DNA of 64,000 nucleotides from Erythroxylum novogranatense (taxonomy: Eukaryota > Streptophyta > Magnoliopsida > Malpighiales > Erythroxylaceae): contig CM057233.1 of NCBI GenBank assembly GCA_029891385.1, positions 36,811,540-36,875,539 on the forward strand, in the 5' to 3' direction. Made by a program: the position numbers and the translations under genes. Each line of letters opens with the position of its first letter. Within the stretch, counting starts at the first letter, position 1. The notes beneath the pieces are model-generated. The model worked only from the letters and a program-made list of their open reading frames with translations. It did not search any database and had not been told where the DNA came from. Positions 24,661 through 36,592 of this stretch are shown here, piece after piece.

Positions 24661-26927
24661 TGTTGGTTTATACCTTACAGCCAATTGCTTTGTTTGTATT
24701 TTAATGACAAATTATTTAAAGTCATTCTTTATCTTGTACATGTTTAGATATATATGATAAAGTTCACGGGATAATTGTACATTGCAAATAAAATCATAAT
24801 GAGATTATAATTATGAGGTTTATATTACATTTATGTATTATTCCTAAATGTTCCTAGTCATTATTATATTAAGATTGGATATTAATAGAACATAAAAAGA
24901 CTAACACATGTTTTGTTTTTCCTTATGAAGGAAGTAGTTGATCTTATAGGCTAACGTATAGATATACTTAAACAAAAGTATGAGTACTTGCTAAAGAACA
25001 AGTTCACTAAACAAACTCAATATGGGAAATCCATTTGAAACATTACTTGTATGTCTATAGAATTCTCATTGTGATAATTGCATAAGTGATCCTTTGACTT
25101 GAGATCATCAAAGTTATCTTGTATGGGGATTGCTATGTTTTGATACTACTTATGATCTATTTAATCATAGGTCGTTTAATCAGTAGTCATTAGATGTAGC
25201 ATGAAATATATAAATGTAGTTGAGCAATCAAGATATGATTCATCACCCTAAAGTAATTAGGGAGAATGCTTCGTTGTTCTTGATTAGTATTAATTTAAGA
25301 AATCCTTGGCCAAGGCGAAATGATGCTTTATAAATAGTTTACAAATGTCACTAATTGAATTGATAGCTAATGAAGAAGAACTAGTATGATTAGACTCAAA
25401 ATAGAGTAGACATTAATTTCATGGTCTATGTCTAATCGAAACATTGTATGATGAAAGGATTGAATTATACAGAAAAATTATGCAAGGAAAGGTTAGTCAA
25501 AACTACTTTGACATTTCTAAATATTTGGGTGATCATAATGCGTTGTTAGATGTCAATTTTGATATATGATTATAAATTATTTAATTAGAGAATTAAAGAT
25601 AAATTAAAAGAAGTTTTAATTTATCTTAATTTTATAATCATTGCCAACATATTTGGGAACTTAATGGATCTTACATATAGAATAGGTTGAAGAGAGCAAA
25701 GTTAATTTAATTAAGTTAGACTTGATTATAAAGTTTGAGAAACTTTATGATTAAATATAAGATATTTAATAAATAAGAATCAATATGAGATATTGAATCT
25801 TATATAGGCATAATTGCTATTTCATTAGAATTATTTATAATTTTAATTAAAATTTAATTGAAATTAGAATTGAATTTCAATTAAATTATTAAAACGTCCA
25901 AAGCTTACTATAAATAGACTTAGTGCCTATTTGGTTAAGCTTTTGGAGGGTAAATAAGCACTTTTTTCACAATAAAAGCTTTTTTTAAGAAATAAGTGCT
26001 TGACTATAAAATAAAAAGTCACTTTTTTAGTAGATATAGTTTTTCTGGTTGCCAAAATACAACTTTTTAAGAAGCACAAATTTGAATTTCTTTTAAAAAA
26101 TCTTTCAAGTAGATTTTTCATATAAATGAATGAACCTATTTTTAGTCCTTTTGTTCTTATGTTTTACACATAATTTTCACAATACTCACAAACTAATCTT
26201 CATGTTTATTTTGGGATTTATATAATATTATTTGGTTTTATATGTTTTTATATTTATTTTTATATTAGTTTTACTTATGTTATAATCCATATAAAATATT
26301 TAGTTAGATATATTTTCATTTATATTTCATATAGTTTAAAATTATATAATAATTAATATATTGTGCTTTGCATATTGTTAAATATATTTTAAATAATATT
26401 TATATGCATAAATAATTTTATTACAAAATAAAATATAGTTAACATTAATAAAATTGCTTTTTATTTCTATATTGCCAAACAGTCTATTGTATGAAGCTGT
26501 TTTTTAATTGATAGCTAAACAGACAAGTGTCTTCTTAGAAAAGTTCTTATAAAAAAACTCTACTGATAAAACTTTACTGATATAAGCCCATCCAAACAGG
26601 CACTTAAGCTCTATAGAGCTAACACTTCTTGCTTAACTCTCTCTATAAGAGTTACAAAGTTCTCTTAATTCATTATGTGGATACTGTTAAAGGTTGGACA
26701 TTTGTGCGGCTATGGTGGTTGAAACGGATCAGTTTTGAAAACAATACAACAAGATAAAGATCAAGCTTTGGAATAAGATACGAATTAATTTTTTGCTTTA
26801 TTATAATTTGTATTAATTATTTTATAGAATTAAATAGATCTTGTTTTTTGAGAAATCAAAATTCACGAAAAAGTTTCGTGATTATTACGTTATGGTCGAG
26901 ATCGAATCTCAATCCTATTTTCCAACA
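24661..26927 (+). repeat. 3' LTR of copia B1, containing a MITE
   Basis: Starts TGTTGGTTTATACC and ends TTCCAACA. Without the 681-bp MITE it is about 1.58 kb and collinear with 11277-12884. Confidence 0.87.
25923..26603. mobile_element. Tourist-like (PIF/Harbinger) MITE, 681 bp
   Basis: Terminal inverted repeats begin GTGCCTATTTGG and GTGCCTGTTTGG, with 3-bp TTA target duplications (25920-25922 and 26604-26606). The insertion is absent from the other LTR at the matching site near 12550. No coding capacity. Confidence 0.9.
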
Positions 26928-27408
26928 CCCCCGACTCTGACATAACCTATTTAATTTTATATTTATACAAACATAATTTAAGTCATCAGTTCAAAATTGA
27001 AAAATAAAATGTTGTACTTCTTGATAATTTTTAAAAATCTTCAATTTTAAAAAGTGTTTGAAGATTTTAAAAAATTCTCTTTTAGTAACTTCTAACAGAC
27101 GTTTTTTATAATTGCACATGAAGGGATTCCATTCTCGTAATTATTTCTATGCTCATTTATGTTAATTTGCCCTGTAAGTTGTTCAAAGTACATGGATTCA
27201 AAAGGTGGGAAGTCACTGCCACTGTCAGGAGCCAGGCCGAATTTTAATTACAACAATTATATTTTTTTATTGACACAGATTCCTCTAATATGGCATAGTA
27301 AATAAGTAACGCTCATCGCAGAGCATTCTCAAATGTAAAGTATGTGCCCAGATAGCTGCTGCAAAGGTAGGCAATGTTTTTTTTAATTACATTCCTTTTT
27401 TCAGGAAG
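26928..27408. other. Spacer between copia B1 and copia C
   Basis: About 480 bp of AT-rich sequence. No gene, terminal repeat or known motif seen. Confidence 0.4.
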
Positions 27409-27413
27409 GTTAT

Positions 27414-27928
27414 TATTGGACAATTTTGTCATTTCCCATAAAATTGGAAAATTATTAATTGTATTTTTAGTTTTTAAATAACTTATCGGTTAAGTTACGT
27501 AATTTGATCTAGATAAAGATAATAAAGTGACTCAATAACGGATCTAAATCAATGGGTCGAAGTCCATATGAAAAATGGATCCCAATTAGTGTAGACCAGA
27601 CCTATATCAGCTTTGTGATGGGAAAACCCGATATGGAAGCTATATATAAAGGTTAAGGTCTCCTACAGTTGCTCATATAATCAATTGTAAGTATAAGGAT
27701 TCTCTGACATGTTAAGAGAGCTTACATTTTGAGAAAATTGTAGAAAGACCCTATCCGCGTCCCGGAGAGGAGTTCCCCTAAAGGCAGCAGTGGATTCGCG
27801 CTCGTTTCGGCTTCGAAAAGCTCGTTTGAAGTTATGGAGATCGAATTTAGGTATTTTTGCTTTTTTTCATTTCTTGCCCTTTCACGTTCAATCCGGGATA
27901 CATAGCTAAGGTACCATTAGGTATTACA
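27414..27928 (+). repeat. 5' LTR of copia C
   Basis: Starts TATTGGACAATTTTGTC (first bases mutated from TGTTGG) and ends GGTATTACA. Confidence 0.93.
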
Positions 27929-27930
27929 TG

Positions 27931-27942
27931 TGGTATCAGAGC
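27931..27942 (+). other. Primer-binding site of copia C
   Basis: TGGTATCAGAGC, exact Met-tRNA complement, two bases after the LTR. Confidence 0.93.
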
Positions 27943-28179
27943 GGTGACGTGATTAGGTAGTTAAAAATGAAAAATTTTCAATTTTCTCTTCATAAGGTTT
28001 TCAGATATTTAACTTCCGTTTTTCAGTTTTTTTTTTTATTTTTATTGCATGAAATTAGTATACATGTGTATAGCCTTAAGAAATGGGGTGAAAACAAGCC
28101 CGGAAGCGTAAAAAATAGTCCAGAACTTGCCAGAAATTGCCATTTATTATGGCAGACTCGACGATGCACAGTATCGCCC

Positions 28180-28440
28180 CTACATCTGGAGCTTGTGACG
28201 CACATGCTAGCCACAAGTTGACACGTGGCTGGACCATGTCGTGCCACATGTTGGCACATGCAACTCACGTGCCATCAGATAAGCGGGCATGAGCACGCAT
28301 CTAGTGCGTGCTAAACACGCATCATTCACTGTTGAGGCGTGTCGCTAGGCAAACTCCACTCGCAGCTGGCGTCAAGGGATGACGTCAGTGCTACAGTGCG
28401 TTGATGCAATGCTGATGTCAACCGTATGGATTTTTCTACT
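28180..28440. other. GC-rich island with clustered ACGT-core motifs
   Basis: An abrupt GC-rich stretch in AT-rich DNA within the copia C leader. It contains CACGTGG and CACGTG G-box-like cores, repeated CACATG words and TGACGTCA near 28380. No coding sequence recognised. Confidence 0.5.
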
Positions 28441-29103
28441 GTATTTTAATAAAAAGCACAAAAATTTTAGAATTCCCATAAGGGTACCCTGGGATGTTTT
28501 GGGTTAGTTTTCAGGCCCAAAAAATTTATATAGTGAATTTTCCATTTTTTGGGATTTATTACATTAGTAATAAATTAAATTTAACTCTAGAAAAGGGATT
28601 AAGGTATTATGAATATGATTTCAAGTAAATTTTTATGCTTCGGACATTATATGAGGGAGATACTTCAAATTCTTATGTCTCGGGTCTCATTTTCAGTGTT
28701 TAGGATCGCATGATAGTTATTCGAAAAATGAATTGAGACATTCTGAAGCCATTTGTTAGCACGAGTGTGTGACAATGTGATTGTGCATTCAAGTTTTTTC
28801 ATTTATTGATGTTACATTCTCACATACCATATGCCCATAAAGAATGTGAGGATAACGTAAAGATGTATCCCTTGTGTTTGTGGACTTTTTGAGTGCTGAT
28901 GAGGATGTAGTTACCACAGTGACCTTTCGAGTTAGTATTTTGAATTGTTCTGCTTACACGTTAGGGGATGTCTCTAATCTCACGTTTGGTTATTCTGCCT
29001 ACAGGTGGTGGCCTTATATGAGATTTTGAGATGTGCATAAAGGCATTGGATAGGGGAAAGTCGTTGGTTGAATGATCTATTCGGCCATAGGTGGTAGTGT
29101 CAT

Positions 29104-32073
29104 TGTTGGCCCCCAATTTTTTTTTTGATAAATGATCATGATTAGGTAAATTTTGGGATCTTGCTAGATTAGAGTATGTTGGAATTATGTAGCCTGTTTA
29201 TGTTAATGAGATTATGTTACATAGATGAATTGGATTAAAGTTAGATTGATAAGTTACATAAGGGGTATTTTGGGGAGATCCCTTAAGTGGAAAGGCTTTA
29301 AGGCTTTGAAGGAGGGCCAAAATGGGAAAAGGAATTCATTGGCTTGCATTTTAAAAGCCAAAAACGTGGTGAGGAAGAACAGAATAGAGAAAGCACAAAA
29401 GTAAGAGAGAAGGTAGAGAGAGTGTCGTGAGTTTAGAGGGAGAAAAGAGTTTTGAGCTAGGTCTTGATTTTTCTTAACCTTCAGAGGGGATTTGGAGAGT
29501 GATCGAAAAGAAAAAAAATATAGAGGAAGATAAGAGCCTTCTTTTGAACCAAACATTTCTTCATTTGGAGAAGATTTGAGGTAAAAGCATTTTAAGGCTT
29601 CGGATTTTTGGAAGGGGTTTTGGTTTCAAGAGCTTAGAAAATACATGGGCTTAAGAGTTCTATGATCAATCTATACATTAGTTGTCTTTGGGTTCTCATC
29701 TAGAAATCTTTATTAATTTGGGGATTTTTTGTTGATGTTAAAAAAAAAGAGAACCAAGAAGAACTAGAGGAGCAGGAGGAGAGGTACGTTTGAGCAGTTT
29801 ACCAACAAAAAATTCAAGGTGGGTTACATTCTTATAATTGACTAATAAGCCATAAATGTTTTATGTCAAGAAAAGTGAAACGAGTGTTTTCAACTACTTT
29901 CACATGTGCATTTAATTGTTCATTAAATGCTTTGAGATGGTGCTATATAATCTGTGCATAAATTTTGTAATTGAAAAATGAAAGGTTTTTGAAAAGATAT
30001 CATGTCATGAAAAACCAAGTTTCTGATCTAGTACCTTTTGGGGCCACAAGTTTATAAATCATGAAATTATATGTTATATGGGTTCGTGGTGATCCCCTAA
30101 GTTTGTTAAATGCACTTGTATAAAGTCTTCTACCGCCTACCACCAGTGGCATGGAGCTCCTTCGTGAATTCCTATAAATTTACGGCTACACAAAACCATT
30201 ATGTGAAAATGCGTAGTACGTTCTGTTTTAGATCCACCCAAACCAATTTGATTTATTTTGTGTGTTCATGATATGCTGACAGTAGTGATGTGTCTATGTT
30301 ATGCATTGGTGTGAGTTTTTACAGTGAAGATGATTATTTCAAAAGGTTTTTGCTTGTTACCGATTATAAGATTGTTACCTACGGGCTTTAAGCTCACCCC
30401 CAATCTCCTCCCACACATTCAGATGATGAGCAGGATTCGAGTAGGTCAGGAAGGGCAAGGCAGCACTCCTAGTTTTGATTATTTTGTATTTGAAACAAGT
30501 TTGTAAAGCAAGGCTTTAGTTGCATTTTGAGCAGATCATATATCTTTTGTATTTTGGGATTTTTGATGTATTGATTGTATTTGTGGCTTGAAATGCCCAC
30601 CAAAGCCTTGTAAAACATTTATCTTTTGATACGAATAGAATATGTTTGCACATTTACTCATGGCTGACCAAGGTTGGTCATTGAAATTTTCTTTAAGTTT
30701 CGCAAAGGAAAAATCTCATTTTCTGGCTTCAGGAAATAATATAAGTTGATTTAGGCAAATGTATTATGTAGTAAATTGTAAGTCTTCTTTTTCTTTTTTC
30801 CAAGCAATTTTTAGCATGAAAATTTTGGACGCCTACACTGGGAATTATGATCCTTTTAAGAGAAGAGGTGCAAGAGAAGAGTCGTGTTTTCAGCTCTTGC
30901 GCTTCTTCTTTGTTTCCGCTTCTTTTTAGTTTTCGCTTCTTCTATGTTTTGCTTCTTCTGTGATAACATCATCTTCTTCTGTGTTTTTGCTTCTTCTTAG
31001 TTTCTGCTTCTTTTTAGTTTTCGTTTCTTCTGTGTTTTGTTTCTTTTGTGATGACGTCATTGATAACATCATTTTCTTCTGTGTTTTTGCTTCTTCGTTT
31101 CCGCTTCTTCTTAGTTTTTGCTTCTTCTGTGATGACGTCATTGATGATGTCATCTTCTTATATATCTTTTTGCTTCTTTTTAGTTTCCGTTTCTTCTTAG
31201 TTTTCGCTTCTTCTATGTTTTGCTTCTTTTGTGATGATGTCATTAATGACGTCATCTTCTTTTGTGTTTTTGCTTCTTCTTAATTTCCGCTTCTTAGTTT
31301 TCTCTTCTTCTGTATTTTGTTGACGTGTCTTCTTCTGTTTTTTTGTTCCTTATGCTTTTTCACTTCTTCTACCTTTTCGTTCCTTTTGTCTTTTCACTTC
31401 TTCTGCCTTTTCGCTTCTTCTACCTTTTCGTTCCTTCTACCTTTTTACTTCTTCTATCCTTTTGTTTCTTCTACCGTTTCACTTCTTTTGCCTTTTCGTT
31501 CCTTCTGCCTTTTTACTTTTTCTGCCTTTTTACTTCTTTTGTCTTTTCGCTTTTTCTGCCTTTTTACTTCTTTTGTCTTTTCGCTTTTTCTGCCTTTTCG
31601 TTCCTTCTACCTTTTTACTTCTTCTGTCCTTTTGTTCCTTCTACCTTTTCGCTTCTTCTGCCTTTTCGTTCGTTTTGCTTTTTTGCTTCTTCTGCCTTTT
31701 CGTTTCTTCTGCCTTTTCGTTCCTTTAGCCTTTTTGCTTCTTCTGTCTTTTTTTCCCTTCTACCTTTTTGCTTCCCCTATCTTTTTTCCCATTTTTGACT
31801 CCCTTCAAAAGATGAATCCGACCTCAAGGTCTTCCTTAAAGTTGTAGGTCTCTAAGCCACCTTTGAAATCGTCCTAAGGGAATCTTAACCCAATATCCCT
31901 AATGACCGTCTTGCAAATTATCCCAAGGTTCTTACGAAATGTTTCAGGTCGACTTTTTTTCGGTTATAGTAAAAGTCAGTTGTCCTGTGGGGGCACGTCA
32001 CCCTTGCGGTATACGTTTCCAGATGTCACTTAGGACGTCGGGCTCGTGACTCACAAGGGTGGGGTGTCTAACA
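29104..32073 (+). mobile_element. Solo LTR G1 (about 3 kb) inserted in copia C
   Basis: Starts TGTTGGCCCCCAATTTTT and ends GGGGTGTCTAACA, with flanks GTCAT (29099-29103) and ATCAT (32074-32078) as a 4/5 target duplication. It shares its terminus style with G3-G5 (TGTT, two purines, ACCCCGA) and a block near 30140 (TGGCATGGAGCTCC) with the complements of G3 and G4. No internal coding region or second LTR is present, so it is read as solo. Contains a polypyrimidine repeat array. Confidence 0.75.
30880..31800. repeat. Polypyrimidine minisatellite with TGACGTCA palindromes
   Basis: Two adjoining arrays. 30880-31320 has degenerate units of TTGCTTCTT, TTAGTTTCCGCTTC and GATGACGTCATTGATG type, with TGACGTCA near 31052, 31133 and 31245. 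31320-31800 repeats CTTCTGCCTTTTCGTTCCTT-like units of about 30 bases. Apparent Phe/Leu/Ser-rich or Lys/Arg-rich frames are translation artefacts of the repeat. Confidence 0.9.
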
Positions 32074-32229
32074 ATCATGAGAGCTAATGGTTTGTACTCT
32101 GATCGCTTTTATGTGGAGGTCTAGTTGCATATATTATGTATTTAGCCCACAGGTGTTTCATAATATATGTGACCGAATTTTCAGTAAAGATATTATTTAA
32201 TGGCTTTAGGTATTGTTGTTGTCCTACAT

Positions 32230-32959
32230 TTATGCTAACTTAAACATTATCATTTTGAAGTCACCTTTTTAGTCAACAAAATCAATGTCACCATTGAAAC
32301 CCTGATCGGTTTCAATACGAATAAATGGATTGAAGATGTCTTAAATGCCATAGAGATAATTATGGTTGATATGACCATATGAATGGATGGGTCATCTCCA
32401 CCTACATCTATGAGCTTGAGAGCTTATAAAGCAGTCTATGAAGCCTAGAATTGGCCTAACAGATTATATCTGATGACCATTAAGAGATCCATACCTGACC
32501 ATCTGCTAAGTAGACTTTCAGACACAGACACAACAAAGGAGTTTCTTGATAATGTCTCCCAGGGGTACAAAGTCTCACGTAATATTGAGACAAGTGTCTT
32601 GATGGAAGAATTATTCTCCATCATGTATACAGGAGAAAGGGGAGTAATGGAGTACATATCAATAATGATCCATCTTCACAGTAAATGAAGATGTTGAATA
32701 TTTCTTTTACTGATGTCTTCATTGTTCAACAGACTCTGAATACACTCCCTTCAGAGTTTAGAAATCTAGTGATGACATATTACTTGCTAGATGAGAAATG
32801 GGATTTTAATGCTTTGATGGCTCATTGCATTGCTGAGGAGGAGAAACTCAAGTTTGCTACTCCTATAGCCCTCAAAGCAACTAAAGGGAAGACAAAGATG
32901 AAGCCCGCTAAGTTCAACAGTAGAATGTTCAAATCTTCTCCATGTGCTGACGTTGGTTA
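32230..32959 (+). pseudogene. Copia C gag remnant (UBN2-type)
   Basis: Frames broken by stops read like copia gag: NKWIEDVLNAIEI, DTTKEFLDN, KMKMLNISFTDVFIVQQTLN, LPSEFRNLVMTYYLLDEKWD and LMAHCIAEEEKLK. Stops and frame changes at about 32380-32450 and 32685 inactivate it. It lies just right of G1, as expected for gag after the leader. Confidence 0.8.
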
Positions 32960-33039
32960 ATCCAGTGCTGGTAAAGGTCCTAGGGATATAAACAAACCAG
33001 TAGTATGAGGTTAGGAAAGACTGAGATCATCAGGTAACT

Positions 33040-34266
33040 CCTTAGCTTATCAATTTATGAATCTAATTTGCGATAGTCGCATTAAGTTTTTGGTGGCTAT
33101 ATAGTGGACCATCTGATCAAGGTGCTTCCACGATATAGGGGTTCATATCCAGGATAAAGCCAAATAGAAGGAAGGAGAAACTGATAGTTCACAACAATGA
33201 AGAAGTAGAAGTAATATCTATGGGGAATGTATATACTGAACCTTGTAGTAAGGTTCATTTTGGTTTTTAGACGAAACATTTTATATTGATCTTTTGATCA
33301 ATTTTGGACAAAGTGGATTAATGTTTTGTATTTAATGCTTATGTTGTACAGTTGTTGTTTAATGCAAAACATAATGGTACAACTTTCTTGTCATATGGTT
33401 TGTATAGAATGTGTCTTACCTCGAATTAGATAAATGCTTCTTTGTATCTTGCTAAACAAGTTATGAAATGAAGGACCCTAATGAATGAGAAGTCATACAT
33501 GGTGTGACATTAAAGTTTAAGCCACATTTTCAGAGCTTGGGTTGAGAGATTGATTAAGGAAAGCATTTCTTAATTCTAGATTATGATGATCCGGGAACAT
33601 GTGCTGACTGTTGTAGGGATAAATTGACTAATAAAGATATTGAGGTCAACTTATGCTTTTGACTTATTAAGTTTGATACATGAAGATATCGATAGAACTT
33701 ATACAGTTACATTGTGCAATTCTAAATGTATTCTGACATCTGTTGATGATTATTCCCTTTATAGTTATGCGTTCTTGTTTAAAGATTAAAGGTTGAGAAC
33801 CAATTGGGAAAATTCATCAAGATAGTCAGATTTGACCGTGGAGGAGAATATCATGGCAATCATGATGTTTTAGGACTTTAATAGGTTCGTTTGCCTGATA
33901 TTTGGAATCAATTGAAATAGTGACTTAATTTACTATGCCGAGTATTTCTGAGCAAAATGGTGTGTTGTCGAAAGGTATAATTGCACCCTAAAGGACTTGA
34001 AAAAGTCGATGTAGAAGATGGTAGTAGGTATATGTGATTGTAGTGAGGTAGTAGGTATACGTGATTGTATTAGATTTGTGTCACACATGACACATGCATT
34101 TGATACTTTTCAGTATCAAAAGCCTTGTAGGACGGAATGATGGACTTTCGTTATCTTTGGATCAAACATTTTGTTTTTAAAACTTAGTCAACTGATATAG
34201 TAGTGTGGCTTAACCAAGTTTTTAAACTATTTTTAAACTAGAGTCAAAACTGCAATTAATACTTAT
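33040..34266 (+). pseudogene. Copia C pol traces (integrase), heavily decayed
   Basis: Many stops. Near 33800-33870 KFIKIVRFDRGGEYHGNHD resembles the copia integrase second-Asp region (RSDRGGEYYG), and near 33930-34000 a decayed copy of the P-S-NGVAERRNRTLKD block follows. No RT or RNase H was recognised before the purine tract. Confidence 0.65.
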
Positions 34267-34279
34267 CCAAGGGGAAGAA

Positions 34280-34809
34280 TGTTGGACAATTTTGTCCTTT
34301 CCCATAAAGTTGGGCAACTAGTAATTGTATTTTCAGTTTTTAAATAACTTATCATTTAAGTTATATAATTTGATCTAGATAAAGATAATAAAGTGGCCCA
34401 ATAAATGATCTAAATCAATGGTCCAAAGTTTGTGTAAAAAATAGATCTCAATTAGTGTAGACCGGACTTATATCAGGCTTCTGGACTTATATCAGTCTTA
34501 TGATGGAGAAGCCTGATATGGAAGCTATATATAAAGGTTAAGGTCTCCTACAATTGCTCATATAATCAATCGTAAGCATAATGATTCTCTGATTCGTTAA
34601 GAGAGCTTACGCTCTAAGAAAATTGTAAAAAAACTTACCTGCATCCCAGAGAGGAGTTCCCGTAAATGCGGTGGTAGATTCGCACTCGTTTTGACTTCAG
34701 AAAGCTTGTTTGAAGTTACGGAGACCGAAATTAGATATTTCTACATTTCTTGTTTCTTTCCCTTTCACTTTCTATCCGAGATACGTAACTAAGGTATTGT
34801 TACATATTA
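34280..34809 (+). repeat. 3' LTR of copia C
   Basis: Starts TGTTGGACAATTTTGTCC and ends CATATTACA, followed by the target duplication GTTAT. Has an extra 25-30 bp near 34465-34490 relative to the 5' LTR. Confidence 0.93.
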
Positions 34810-34814
34810 CAGTT

Positions 34815-35816
34815 ATAACAAGTCGATGTTATGGAAGAATCAAAAACATAAATATTTATGTATGGTGGTTAGGAAAATGACAAGGTCCAACATTTCTTGA
34901 ATAATCAATAGAAACTAAAATATGAGTTTTAATTAAAAATAAGTTGGAAATTTTCATGATTTCCATATAATTTTCTTCAAACTAGATAATAAATCAAATA
35001 GAATAAGGTAAAAGGATGCAAATACTAAAAGCTAAGAACTATTTAGGCAATCACCTTTGAATTTAGGTTCATTGAGCAACACATGTTCTAAAAGACAGAG
35101 GTTGAGTATTAGTTTTGGTTTTAATTTTAGCAAGCCCAAGAGTTTAAATTTCACTTATTTGGTGAAGCATTAAATTTTGATTTAAAAACAAATGGATTTA
35201 TATGATATTAACTCCATTCATAAACCTTACTTTCTATTATTAATTCATAAACCTTATTTAATATTAAAATAGTGATTTTTTAATATGGGTGGACTTGCAA
35301 TAATTATTATTTGGGTGTCTTCTAAATGAATTTTCATAAATCACGTTATTTAGATGAATCACTTAAATAGTAATAATTTAAAGTTAAGAGAAAAAACTCA
35401 ATTTGAATAATGTTTGCAGTTTTATCATATCTTTATTCCAGATTAACCTTCACTTTTAAGATTGAAATAAATGGAGACACATTGAAGCCTGTAAGTACCA
35501 CTTGGATTTGTTCCTTAGATCTGACTTATTGACTAATCTAAGTAATTTATCTGGATTGCTTTATTTGTTAACTATCCCATGCACATTCTAAAATTAATGA
35601 TTCCATATTCCACTTACATAAAAAAATATACTCACTTTTTCTTGATCAACAAAAAAGGATGGTGAAACTTAAGTAGACAAAGATTCAGACACAAACAAAG
35701 TAAATCACCAAAAAGGATTGCAATATATCCCCCAATTCCTATCTCCTATTTAAAGATACATATGAGGTCAAGATTTAAAGACAAACATGATTTTTAGTTT
35801 AAGTGTGCTTAAAGTA
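34815..35816. other. Spacer between copia C and copia D
   Basis: About 1 kb of AT-rich DNA. No gene, repeat boundary or RNA gene recognised. Confidence 0.4.
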
Positions 35817-36123
35817 TGTTAGAAATATGAATAACTAATTGTGGTTAAGTGTTCATGAATTAAGTGAAAGTAAACGAAGGGTTATAAGTTATATCTTTTG
35901 AAATTCAAGAGGTTAGTATATTTAGTTATCTATTAATGAATGGGTATATTCAGAGTTTTAGAATTACAAGAGTCTAAGCATACTACCATATATATGTTAT
36001 CTTGTAGATTGTATTATGTTGGATTGACATTACATATTGTGATTATTATACTACAAGTATGTTTTGTTATAATTGTCCATCTCCTTATAATTCCTTTAGA
36101 GCGAACCCTTGTTTTTTCTTTCA
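35817..36123 (+). repeat. Probable 5' LTR of copia D
   Basis: Begins TGTTAGAAATATGAATAAC and ends CTTTCA a few bases before TGATATTAGAGTC, a mutated Met-tRNA primer site. No second LTR in the window for comparison, so boundaries are tentative. Confidence 0.5.
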
Positions 36124-36158
36124 AATAAATTGATATTAGAGTCATAATACTAGAAATA

Positions 36159-36511
36159 ATGGTGAATGGCAATATGAATTATTTCTAAGTTCCAAAGCTT
36201 ACAAAAGGCAAGTTTGATAATTGGTACATTTGTATAAACGCACGATTTTGAGCACTTGATGTAATATAAAAATTTTCAAAATACATCTACCCTCACATAA
36301 GTCTAAAAAAATCTTTTATGAAGGACCATGAAGAAGAATCAAAAAGTTGTGTCTCTTATTTATCAAGCATTAGATGAGGTCACACTTGAGAAGGTGTTTA
36401 CTGATATTAGTGAAAGCAATTATGGGACATGCTTCAAATAGCTTGTAAAGGAAAGGGGAGGGTAAAGAAAGTTCTCCTCTAGAATTTACAAGGTGAATTT
36501 GAGGCTCTTTA
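36159..36511 (+). pseudogene. Copia D gag, N-terminal part
   Basis: ATG at 36159 gives MVNGNMNYF, then after stops VPKLTKGKFDNWY, CLLFIKHLDEVTLEKVF and GEFEALY, the order seen in copia gag (UBN2) proteins. Broken by stops and frameshifts. G2 interrupts it after the GEFEAL codons; the remainder resumes at 53230. Confidence 0.78.
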
Positions 36512-36592
36512 TGTAATATCTTAAGGGGAGGGTAAAGAAAGTTCTCCTCTAGAATTTACAAGGTGAATTTGAGGCTCTTTACGTAATATCTT
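36453..36592. repeat. 70-bp tandem duplication across the G2 5' junction
   Basis: Two 70-bp units (36453-36522 and 36523-36592) differing at about one or two bases. Each contains the last gag bases, the target site CTTTA and the first bases of G2 (TGTAATATC and CGTAATATC). The duplication therefore arose after G2 inserted. Confidence 0.93.

Larger units (their letters stand above)
27414..34809 (+). mobile_element. Copia C: degenerate Ty1/copia retrotransposon with target duplication
   Basis: LTRs at 27414-27928 (515 bp) and 34280-34809 (530 bp) are flanked by identical GTTAT (27409-27413 and 34810-34814). A Met-tRNA primer site follows the left LTR and a purine tract (CCAAGGGGAAGAA) precedes the right. 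Inside are a decayed gag, integrase traces and solo LTR G1 (29104-32073). No reverse transcriptase was recognised, so much of pol is deleted or decayed. Confidence 0.92.

Noticed and set aside
27967..28268. Two opposite-strand frames of about 80 residues in the copia C leader
   Set aside because: They are produced by the GC-rich repeat-laden island; no gag or other motif.
30926..31847. Overlapping Phe/Leu/Ser-rich and Lys/Arg-rich frames that look like membrane or nuclear proteins
   Set aside because: They are readings of a polypyrimidine minisatellite; overlapping frames are open together.
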